Positions 1 to 6,991 of a stretch of 14,383 nucleotides of DNA are shown piece after piece; within the stretch, counting starts at the first letter, position 1, and each line of letters begins with the position of its first letter. The notes under the pieces are model-generated. The model made no database searches. It worked only from the letters and a program-made list of their open reading frames with translations, and was not told the origin of the DNA. Origin of the DNA: Paraeggerthella sp964369725 (GTDB lineage Bacteria; Actinomycetota; Coriobacteriia; Coriobacteriales; Eggerthellaceae); assembly GCA_964369725.1 (NCBI GenBank), contig CAYJGC010000044.1:1-14383 (forward strand), written 5' to 3'. Made by a program: the position numbers and the translations under genes.

Positions 1-1949
1 ATGCTGCGGGTGTGTTTGGCGAGCCAGAAGAAGTGCCACCTTTGCAGGTTGACTATATGGACGTATCGCCTCGACAGATGACATCTGTCGCTACATCGCT
101 CATTCCATTCCTTGAGCATGATGACGCAAACCGCGCACTCATGGGCTCTAACATGCAGCGCCAAGCTGTGCCTTTGCTTCGTCCCAATGCTCCTTTGGTA
201 GGCACTGGTATTGAGCACCGTATTGCGGTCGACTCGGGCGAAATACTTGTCGCACAAAATTCAGGCGTTGTTGACTACGTTGACGGACAGACCATCATCG
301 TGCTTAATAACGATGGCGAATATGATGAATATCTCGTTCCTAAGTTCCAGCGTTCAAATCAAAGTGGTTGCATCAATCATCGTCCTATTGTACGCAAGGG
401 TGACGAAGTTGAAGCAGGCGACGTTTTGGCGGACGGACCTAGTTGTGATTTAGGCGAATTGGCCTTGGGTCAAAACTTGATGGTTGCTTACATGCCTTGG
501 GAAGGCTACAACTACGAGGACGCTATCATCGTTTCGGAACGCGTGGTTGCCGAAGACCTTTTGACCTCGATTCATATTTCTGAGTACGAGCTCGACGCCC
601 GTGATACTAAACTTGGCCCAGAGGAAATTACGCGCGAAATACCTAATATTTCTGATGATATGATTTCAGATTTGGATGCCGACGGTATCATCCGTGTCGG
701 TGCAGAAGTATTCCCAGGTGACGTGTTGGTAGGTAAGGTTACTCCAAAGGGCGAGACAGAGCTTACCGCAGAAGAACGCCTACTTCGTGCAATCTTTGGC
801 GAAAAGGCTCGTGAGGTACGCGATACGTCGCTTAAGGTTCCTCATGGTTCTGGTGGTCGTGTTATAGGTATATATCGCTTTAGTCGTGAAGCAGGAGATG
901 AGCTTTCTCCAGGCGTTAATGAGCTCGTGCGTATTTATGTTGCTCAAAAACGTAAGGTGCAACAAGGCGACAAGCTTTCCGGACGCCACGGTAACAAGGG
1001 TGTTATTTCTCGCGTTTTGCCTGTTGAAGACATGCCTTATTTGGCAGACGGAACACCTATTGACATTATTTTGAACCCCTTGGGCGTACCTTCACGTATG
1101 AACGTTGGTCAGTTGCTAGAGAACCATCTTGGATGGGCAGCTAAGTGGGGCTGGTCTGACAGTGATGACGAAAATGCCGTAGTTGAAGGCCCAATGCACG
1201 TAGCAACGCCGGTATTTGACGGTGCTTCTGAAAAAGAAATCTCTGACGCAATTGAAAAAGCAAATCAAAATCTGATTAACGTTAACCGTCTTCAGTTTGG
1301 GGATTTGGCTCGTGAGGAGTTTGTGCCACAGCTTTCTCGTACCGGTAAGGCGTGGCTCTTTGATGGCCGTACGGGCGAGAAGTTCCGTGAGCCTATTACG
1401 GTCGGACAGAGCTATTTACTTAAGCTTGGCCACATGGTTGATGATAAGATCCACGCGCGCTCAACTGGTCCTTACAGCTTGATTACGCAACAACCTCTGG
1501 GTGGTAAAGCTCAGTTCGGTGGTCAGCGTTTCGGAGAGATGGAAGTGTGGGCACTTTACGCATATGGCGCTTCAAACGTGCTTCAGGAAATCTTGACGGT
1601 TAAGTCTGACGACACGGCCGGTCGTGTAAAGTCTTATGAATCTATTGTTAAGGGTGAAAACATTCCTGCAGCAGAAGTTCCAGAGAGCTTTAAGGTTTTG
1701 GTGAAGGAAATGAAGTCCCTTTGTCTCAATGTTGAGCTTGAAGGTCGTGGAAATCAGGCAATTAATATGTCTGAGGAAGAAGAGCAGGAAGACGGCGGCA
1801 TGTTACTTGATGGCTTAGTTGCCGATGTTCGCAAGAATGAAGAAGATAGCGCTAATGCGCTGGATAGCATAGCTGCTGAGCTGGGAGAATTGATGGGCGA
1901 AAGCAATGAAGATATCAATAGTCTTATTGGCGAGGGAGAGGAGCGATAG
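1..1949 (+). CDS. rpoB: RNA polymerase beta subunit, 3' part
   Basis: This is the beta subunit of DNA-directed RNA polymerase, which with beta' forms the catalytic cleft. The frame is open from the window edge (first full codon at position 3) to TAG at 1947-1949, about 648 codons, so the N-terminal half including the rifampicin region lies upstream. Visible conserved blocks are the MQRQAVPLLRP segment, the flap and RLLRAIFGEKAREVRDTS regions, the GDKLSGRHGNKG block that forms part of the active site, NPLGVPSRMNVGQ, and the C-terminal GGKAQFGGQRFGEMEVWALY clamp segment. The subunit ends in an acidic tail of about 65 residues. The stop codon abuts the rpoC ATG with no gap, and a purine-rich GGGAGAGGAG at 1934-1943, inside rpoB, serves as the rpoC ribosome binding site. 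The two genes are therefore very likely translationally coupled. Sequence style is actinobacterial. Identity is essentially certain. Confidence 0.98.
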   Translation, partial: AAGVFGEPEEVPPLQVDYMDVSPRQMTSVATSLIPFLEHDDANRALMGSNMQRQAVPLLRPNAPLVGTGIEHRIAVDSGEILVAQNSGVVDYVDGQTIIVLNNDGEYDEYLVPKFQRSNQSGCINHRPIVRKGDEVEAGDVLADGPSCDLGELALGQNLMVAYMPWEGYNYEDAIIVSERVVAEDLLTSIHISEYELDARDTKLGPEEITREIPNISDDMISDLDADGIIRVGAEVFPGDVLVGKVTPKGETELTAEERLLRAIFGEKAREVRDTSLKVPHGSGGRVIGIYRFSREAGDELSPGVNELVRIYVAQKRKVQQGDKLSGRHGNKGVISRVLPVEDMPYLADGTPIDIILNPLGVPSRMNVGQLLENHLGWAAKWGWSDSDDENAVVEGPMHVATPVFDGASEKEISDAIEKANQNLINVNRLQFGDLAREEFVPQLSRTGKAWLFDGRTGEKFREPITVGQSYLLKLGHMVDDKIHARSTGPYSLITQQPLGGKAQFGGQRFGEMEVWALYAYGASNVLQEILTVKSDDTAGRVKSYESIVKGENIPAAEVPESFKVLVKEMKSLCLNVELEGRGNQAINMSEEEEQEDGGMLLDGLVADVRKNEEDSANALDSIAAELGELMGESNEDINSLIGEGEER

Positions 1950-4900
1950 ATGACGACGGAATTCGATGTAAATAATTTCGACGCTTTACGCATCTCTTTA
2001 GCAAGTGCAGAAGATGTGCGTAGTTGGTCTCGTGGTGAGGTTAAGAAGCCTGAAACCATTAATTATCGTACCCTTAAGCCCGAAAAAGACGGCTTGTTTT
2101 GCGAGAAGATTTTCGGTCCCACCAAAGACTGGGAATGCGCCTGCGGCAAGTACAAACGCGTCCGCTTTAAGGGTATCGTTTGTGAGCGCTGCGGCGTTGA
2201 GGTAACGCGTAGTAAAGTTCGTCGTGAGCGTATGGGTCACATTGAGCTTGCTGCTTCGGTCAGCCATATTTGGTATTTCAAGGGATCTCCCTCTCGTCTG
2301 GGCTACTTGCTTGATATTCCACCTAAGGAATTGGAAAAAGTACTCTATTTCGCTTCTTCTATCATCACGTCGGTAGACAAAGAAGCTCGTGAAGAGGATG
2401 CGGAGGAATTGCGCGAAGAGCTCGCTGCTAATCTTGAAGAGCTTGATGCCGAGCGCGAGCGTTTGATTGAAGCAGTTCGCAAACTCTCGGTGGATTATGT
2501 ACCCGAAGAAGACGAGTACATGGATGATTACGATGACGAGCGCATGACTCCTGAAGAGGTTGAGGAAGAGATTGCAGACATATTCGAAGAGATTAATGAG
2601 CGTAAAGCGCTTCGCCAAGATGCCTTCGATGCGTTTATGAAGATTGAACCTAAGCAATTGGTTCCTGACGAGACTTTGTATCGCGAAATGCGCTTGAACT
2701 ATCGTGATTACTTTACGGGTGGCATGGGCGCCGAAAGCGTTCGCGATTTGCTTGATGCTATGAATCTTGAAGAGGTTTCAGAAGAGCTTCGTGATGTTAT
2801 TGCTAACGGCAAGGGTCAAAAGCGTGCAAAAGCTATTAAGCGTCTTAAGGTTGTAGATGCGTTTTTGAAGTCTGAGAACAAGCCTTCGGACATGATTCTC
2901 GACGTTATCCCTGTTATTCCACCTGATTTGCGCCCCATGGTGCAGCTTGACGGTGGCCGTTTTGCGACATCAGACCTCAACGACCTATATCGTCGCGTTA
3001 TAAACCGCAACAATCGTCTTAAGCGTCTATTGGATCTTGGTGCACCTGAGATTATCGTTAATAACGAAAAGCGCATGCTGCAAGAGGCGGTAGACAGTCT
3101 TTTTGATAACGGTCGACGTGGACGCCCTGTTACGGGCCCAGGTAACCGTCCTTTGAAGTCGCTTTCAGACATGCTGAAAGGCAAGCAAGGTCGTTTCCGC
3201 CAAAACCTCTTAGGTAAGCGTGTTGACTACTCTGGTCGTTCGGTAATTGTTGTTGGACCTCAGCTAAAGCTTCACCAGTGCGGTCTGCCTTCGCAGATGG
3301 CTCTCGAGTTGTTCAAGCCGTTCGTAATGAAACGTTTGGTCGAGCTTGAGTATGCTGCCAATATTAAAGCTGCAAAGCGTGCAGTCGATCGCGGCGCAAG
3401 CTACGTATGGGACGTTTTGGAAGAGGTTATTACCGAGCATCCCGTATTGTTGAACCGTGCACCTACGCTCCACCGTCTGGGCATTCAGGCGTTTGAGCCG
3501 GTATTGGTTGAGGGTAAAGCTATTAAACTTCATCCGCTTGTTTGTACGGCCTTTAACGCCGACTTCGACGGTGACCAGATGGCTGTTCATGTGCCTTTGG
3601 GTGCAGAAGCTCAAGCAGAAGCTCGTATTTTGATGCTTTCAGCTAACAATATTAAATCTCCTGCACATGGTCGTCCTTTGACGGTGCCTACTCAGGACAT
3701 GATTATTGGTTTGTATTACCTTACGGCTGCTCGTGAAGGATTTGAGGGCGAAGGTCGTTCGTTTATCGACTTCAACGACGCAATGAACGCCTACGATGCT
3801 CGTGCAGATCTTGATCTGCAGGCTCGCATTTGGGTGCGTTTGTCAGAGGATATGCAAGTGGCTTCCTCCTTTGGTGAGTACAAGGAATACAAGGCTGGAA
3901 CGCGTATTGAAACAACAATTGGACGCATCACCTTTAATAATGTATTGCCAGTAGATTACCCTTATCTTAACTATGAGATGAACAAAAAAGAAATCAGTCG
4001 TCTTGTTGAGATGATTTGCAATCGCTACGAGCTCTCTAGTGTACCCGCCATCCTTGACGGCATGAAAGATGCTGGCTTCCATTACGCAACACGTGCGGGT
4101 GTTACTGTTTCGGTTTACGATGCTACGGTGCCACCTCAAAAGGGAGAAATCCTTGCGAAGGCAGATGCTAAAGTTTCTGCTATCGACGAAGATTATGAGA
4201 TGGGTCTCATGAGTCGCGAAGAGCGTCATAAGCAGGTAGTTGATATCTGGAACGAAGCTAATGATGAAGTTGGCGACGCAATGGCGGAAAACTTCGATAA
4301 GTTTAACCCTATTTACATGATGGCATTCTCGGGTGCTCGTGGTAACATCAAGCAGATTCGTCAGTTGGCTGGTATGCGTGGTCTTATGTCTGACCCGAAA
4401 GGTGAGATTATCGACCGCCCCATTAAAGCGAACTTCCGTGAAGGCTTGTCGGTTTTGGAATACTTTATTTCAACTCACGGTGCGCGTAAGGGTCTTGCTG
4501 ACACGGCTCTCCGTACAGCTGACTCAGGTTATTTGACCCGCCGTCTGGTTGACGTTGCGCAAGACGTTATTGTTCGTGAAATTGACTGCGGTACGGTAGA
4601 CGGAGTTCCATACGCTGTCCATACTGCTAAGGGCGAACTAGATGAGAACCTTGTTGGCCGTTGTTTGATTGAAGATGCTGTGGGCACTAATGGTTCCGTT
4701 GTGTTAGCGCGCGATGAATACATAGTGAACATGGATCAAATGCGTGATCTTGAGGCAGCAGGCGTTGAGGAAGTTGTTATCCGTGCTGTCATGACTTGCC
4801 ATGCGGAGCAGGGTATTTGTCAGAAGTGCTATGGCTGGGATCTTGCAACAGGTCGTCCGGTAAATATTGGTACTGCAGTGGGCATTATTGCTGCTCAGTC

Positions 4901-6362
4901 CATTGGCGAGCCGGGCACTCAGCTTACCATGCGTACATTCCATACTGGTGGTGTCGCAGGTGAGGACATCACGCATGGTCTCCCTCGTGTTCAAGAGCTT
5001 TTTGAGGCTCGTAAGCCTAAGGGTCTTGCAATTTTGGCTGAAATTTCTGGTACCTTGCAAATCATGGGTGACAAGCACTCTAAGACGCTTACTATTCATG
5101 ACCAAGAAGGAAATTTCCGCGAGTATGCTATTTCGGCTCGTGCGCAGATGCTTCCCGGCGTGGTTGACGGCTGTGAAGTTGAAATTGGTCAACAGCTTAC
5201 TAAGGGTTCGGTAAATCCTCATGATTTACTACGTTTGACTGATCCTAATACGACGCTTCGTTATATTGTGAACCAAGTTCAGGGTGTTTACGTATCGCAG
5301 GGTGTAGATATCAACGACAAGCATATCGAAGTTATTTCTCGCCAAATGCTGCGTAAGGTTGCCGTATTGGATGCTGGTGATTCAACTATGTTGCCAGGTC
5401 GTCAGGTTAACCGCTTTGAGTTTGAAAAAGTTGCAAATGAGCTTATTTCGGAAGGCAAAGAGCCACCGGTGGGACAACCCTTACTCTTGGGTATCACCAA
5501 AGCTTCGCTTGCAACCGATTCGTTCCTTTCTGCTGCATCGTTCCAAGAGACCACTAAAGTACTCACTGATGCCGCAATTGAAGGCAAGACAGACACGTTG
5601 GCTGGCTTGAAGGAAAATGTTATTATCGGCAAGCCAATCCCTGCTGGTACTGGCTTGGCGCGTTATCGCGAAGTAGGGCTTACCTACAAAGGACGTCCTG
5701 TCTCTGCTGCCAAGGGAGATCAATTGCCTGAATTTGCTCCCGAGGCGCTGCGCAGTATTGAAGAGTTGTTGCCTCAGCCGCAAGACTGGTCGCTCGATAG
5801 CGAAGGCTACTTAAATATGGGTGCAAGCTACGGCAGCTACTACAATTCGTTGTCAATTGGGCAGCGTGGCTCGCGTCTTTCGGACGAGGATGCTCGCCTG
5901 TATGTGTATGATGACTTGGGAGTTTCTCAACGCTGGGCAAACAAGTTCTCCGAAGCAGGTATCGAGATGGTTGCCGACTTGGTTGGTCATACTGAAGAAG
6001 ATTTACTGCGCATAGAGGGCATTGGTGCTAAAGCGATTGAAGAGCTTAAAGAAGGCTTGGAAGCCCATGGTCTTGCGTATGTGATTGAAGATGACCTTAC
6101 TGCAACGAGTGACGACATGAGCCAGCTGCTTGACATGGTATTTAGTCCCGACGACACCGTCTTAATTGGTGGCGACGAGCCCGCTACCTTTAGTACCGAA
6201 GGTGAAGATATGCTTGGAGAAGCGCTCCCTCCTCGCTCGTATCAACGCAACCTTGAAGAGCTTGATGCTTTGTTGGGTTCAGTAGGTTCGTATGGCTTCG
6301 GATTAACGACAGCAGAAGAGGAAAAAGCCTCCAACGACGCTGCTGAAGAGGGTCAAGAATAA
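1950..6362 (+). CDS. rpoC: RNA polymerase beta' subunit with alpha-CTD-like C-terminal extension
   Basis: This is the beta' subunit of RNA polymerase, 1470 residues, which holds the catalytic magnesium. Visible elements in order: the N-terminal zinc site (Cys63, Cys65, Cys78, Cys81); an acidic coiled-coil insert at about residues 140-215, of the kind seen in actinobacterial beta'; the active-site NADFDGDQM motif with Asp538, Asp540 and Asp542; the second zinc site (Cys880, Cys950, Cys957, Cys960); and the bridge-helix/trigger-loop block from about residue 974 (GTAVGIIAAQSIGEPGTQLT). The conserved core ends near residue 1240 (IPAGTGLARYR). Mycobacterial beta' stops some 50 residues after this point, but here about 230 more follow: a Tyr/Gly/Ser-rich linker (around 1285-1300), an alpha-CTD-like helix-hairpin-helix module (1323-1375) and an acidic tail. 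The ATG follows the rpoB stop directly, with AGGAG six bases upstream. Core identity is certain. The role of the extension is not known to me. Confidence 0.99.
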   Translation: MTTEFDVNNFDALRISLASAEDVRSWSRGEVKKPETINYRTLKPEKDGLFCEKIFGPTKDWECACGKYKRVRFKGIVCERCGVEVTRSKVRRERMGHIELAASVSHIWYFKGSPSRLGYLLDIPPKELEKVLYFASSIITSVDKEAREEDAEELREELAANLEELDAERERLIEAVRKLSVDYVPEEDEYMDDYDDERMTPEEVEEEIADIFEEINERKALRQDAFDAFMKIEPKQLVPDETLYREMRLNYRDYFTGGMGAESVRDLLDAMNLEEVSEELRDVIANGKGQKRAKAIKRLKVVDAFLKSENKPSDMILDVIPVIPPDLRPMVQLDGGRFATSDLNDLYRRVINRNNRLKRLLDLGAPEIIVNNEKRMLQEAVDSLFDNGRRGRPVTGPGNRPLKSLSDMLKGKQGRFRQNLLGKRVDYSGRSVIVVGPQLKLHQCGLPSQMALELFKPFVMKRLVELEYAANIKAAKRAVDRGASYVWDVLEEVITEHPVLLNRAPTLHRLGIQAFEPVLVEGKAIKLHPLVCTAFNADFDGDQMAVHVPLGAEAQAEARILMLSANNIKSPAHGRPLTVPTQDMIIGLYYLTAAREGFEGEGRSFIDFNDAMNAYDARADLDLQARIWVRLSEDMQVASSFGEYKEYKAGTRIETTIGRITFNNVLPVDYPYLNYEMNKKEISRLVEMICNRYELSSVPAILDGMKDAGFHYATRAGVTVSVYDATVPPQKGEILAKADAKVSAIDEDYEMGLMSREERHKQVVDIWNEANDEVGDAMAENFDKFNPIYMMAFSGARGNIKQIRQLAGMRGLMSDPKGEIIDRPIKANFREGLSVLEYFISTHGARKGLADTALRTADSGYLTRRLVDVAQDVIVREIDCGTVDGVPYAVHTAKGELDENLVGRCLIEDAVGTNGSVVLARDEYIVNMDQMRDLEAAGVEEVVIRAVMTCHAEQGICQKCYGWDLATGRPVNIGTAVGIIAAQSIGEPGTQLTMRTFHTGGVAGEDITHGLPRVQELFEARKPKGLAILAEISGTLQIMGDKHSKTLTIHDQEGNFREYAISARAQMLPGVVDGCEVEIGQQLTKGSVNPHDLLRLTDPNTTLRYIVNQVQGVYVSQGVDINDKHIEVISRQMLRKVAVLDAGDSTMLPGRQVNRFEFEKVANELISEGKEPPVGQPLLLGITKASLATDSFLSAASFQETTKVLTDAAIEGKTDTLAGLKENVIIGKPIPAGTGLARYREVGLTYKGRPVSAAKGDQLPEFAPEALRSIEELLPQPQDWSLDSEGYLNMGASYGSYYNSLSIGQRGSRLSDEDARLYVYDDLGVSQRWANKFSEAGIEMVADLVGHTEEDLLRIEGIGAKAIEELKEGLEAHGLAYVIEDDLTATSDDMSQLLDMVFSPDDTVLIGGDEPATFSTEGEDMLGEALPPRSYQRNLEELDALLGSVGSYGFGLTTAEEEKASNDAAEEGQE
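5916..6074 (+). other. alpha-CTD-like domain encoded at the 3' end of rpoC
   Basis: Residues 1323-1375 of beta' align by eye, without gaps over 53 positions, with the alpha-subunit C-terminal domains of E. coli and B. subtilis as I remember them; roughly a third of positions are identical. Arg1328, Asn1331, Gly1359 and Lys1361 fall on E. coli alpha Arg265, Asn268, Gly296 and Lys298, which contact UP-element DNA. The positions of Cys269 and Ser299 are Lys1332 and Ala1362. The TEED-LL helix start, the hairpin GIGAK and the closing helix ending HGL all fit the family. NusA C-terminal repeats have a related fold and are the main alternative. The resemblance is seen in the sequence; DNA or activator binding is inferred. 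Confidence 0.75.
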
Positions 6363-6367
6363 ATCGT

Positions 6368-6396
6368 AAGGGCTCTCGTATAAAGCGAGAGCCCTT
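6368..6396 (+). terminator. Hairpin 1 after rpoC, probable terminator
   Basis: A perfect 11-bp stem (6368-6378 with 6386-6396, GGGCTCTCG core) closes a 7-base loop six bases after the rpoC stop. It is followed by the moderately T-rich TTGTCTTAAT. It is the first of three hairpins in this gap and probably ends, or partly ends, the rpoBC transcript. Confidence 0.8.
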
Positions 6397-6401
6397 GTCT
6401 T

Positions 6402-6428
6402 AATAAGCCCTTGGATAAAGGGCTTATT
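6402..6428 (+). terminator. Hairpin 2 after rpoC
   Basis: A perfect 11-bp stem (6402-6412 with 6418-6428) closes the 5-base loop GGATA and is followed by an AT-rich stretch (CATATTATTG). Its arms contain the same 7-base core (AAGGGCT/AGCCCTT) as hairpin 1, so the arms of the two hairpins could also pair with each other. It is probably a second terminator, though an alternative-fold role is possible. Confidence 0.7.
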
Positions 6429-6439
6429 CATATTATTGT

Positions 6440-6458
6440 GGGTTTCGTCAAGAAACCC
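6440..6458 (+). other. Hairpin 3, short stem upstream of hisE
   Basis: A 7-bp stem (GGGTTTC at 6440-6446 with GAAACCC at 6452-6458) closes a 5-base loop. No T tract follows; the next bases are TAGCGAGAATATTT. It lies 19 bases before the hisE ribosome binding site, so it may be leader structure of the hisE-glmM transcript instead of a terminator. Confidence 0.5.
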
Positions 6459-6477
6459 TAGCGAGAATATTTCATAT

Positions 6478-6483
6478 AAGGAG
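6478..6483 (+). promoter_or_regulatory. Ribosome binding site that sets the hisE start
   Basis: AAGGAG sits five bases before the ATG at 6489. An in-frame GTG at 6483 overlaps this motif itself, so the ATG is the better start and the protein begins MAKKTYVPQG. Confidence 0.8.
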
Positions 6484-6488
6484 TGCTT

Positions 6489-6989
6489 ATGGCAAAGAAG
6501 ACGTATGTTCCACAAGGTTGCGAGCCTCCTCTTTCGCAAGTAGGAGCTACCTTAGAAGCTCTGAGTGCAACAATTGCAGCGCGCCGGAGTGCTGATGAAG
6601 GCAGTTATACCTATCGTTTATTAAGTGGCAATGTTGACAAGGTTCTAAAGTCGCTCATGGAAGAGTCGGGTGAAGTAGCGCTTGCTGCAAAAGATGTTGA
6701 GTCGTGGGCATGCTCATCGATGGCGGCTTCTTTAGGCTATGATCTTGCGCAGGGAAAGTCTGCTCCAGATGATCGTCTTGATATAGGGCTTCCAGCAGAA
6801 TATGACGAAGCCATCGACCATTTGCGTTACGAGGCGGCAGATGTCGTATATCACTTGCTTGTTGTGCTTGAGCGCTACGGAATTACCTTAGATGAGTTTG
6901 CAGCAGAGCTTAATAATCGAATGACTGAACACGAACGACCACAAGGTGGTATTCGCCTTTTTGATGAGTATGTTAAGCGAGGAAAATAG
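6489..6989 (+). CDS. hisE: Phosphoribosyl-ATP pyrophosphohydrolase-like protein (HisE/MazG fold)
   Basis: HisE removes pyrophosphate from phosphoribosyl-ATP in the second step of histidine synthesis. The 166-residue protein has the family pattern: GSYTYRLL at 38-45, an acidic metal-binding helix with Glu58, Glu59 and Glu62 (EESGEVALAAKD), then YEAADVVYHLLVVLE at 114-128 with Glu115 and Asp118. It is longer than the roughly 90-110 residues usual for HisE. There is an N-terminal extension of about 35 residues and an insert of about 40 residues (71-110) between the two metal-binding helices. No other histidine gene is in view. The stop lies two bases before the glmM ATG, so the two are almost certainly cotranscribed. 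The family is clear. Whether the substrate is phosphoribosyl-ATP or another nucleotide, as for MazG-type house-cleaning enzymes, cannot be settled from this window. Confidence 0.8.
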   Translation: MAKKTYVPQGCEPPLSQVGATLEALSATIAARRSADEGSYTYRLLSGNVDKVLKSLMEESGEVALAAKDVESWACSSMAASLGYDLAQGKSAPDDRLDIGLPAEYDEAIDHLRYEAADVVYHLLVVLERYGITLDEFAAELNNRMTEHERPQGGIRLFDEYVKRGK

Positions 6990-6991
6990 TT

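Noticed and set aside
2370..2600. Acidic coiled-coil insert in RpoC as a novelty
   Set aside because: Mycobacterial and other actinobacterial beta' subunits have a comparable charged coiled-coil insert at this place, so it is a lineage trait.
1998..2657. 219-codon open frame on the - strand inside rpoC
   Set aside because: It is antisense to a highly conserved part of rpoC, its translation resembles nothing known, and similar shorter shadows occur throughout rpoB and rpoC.
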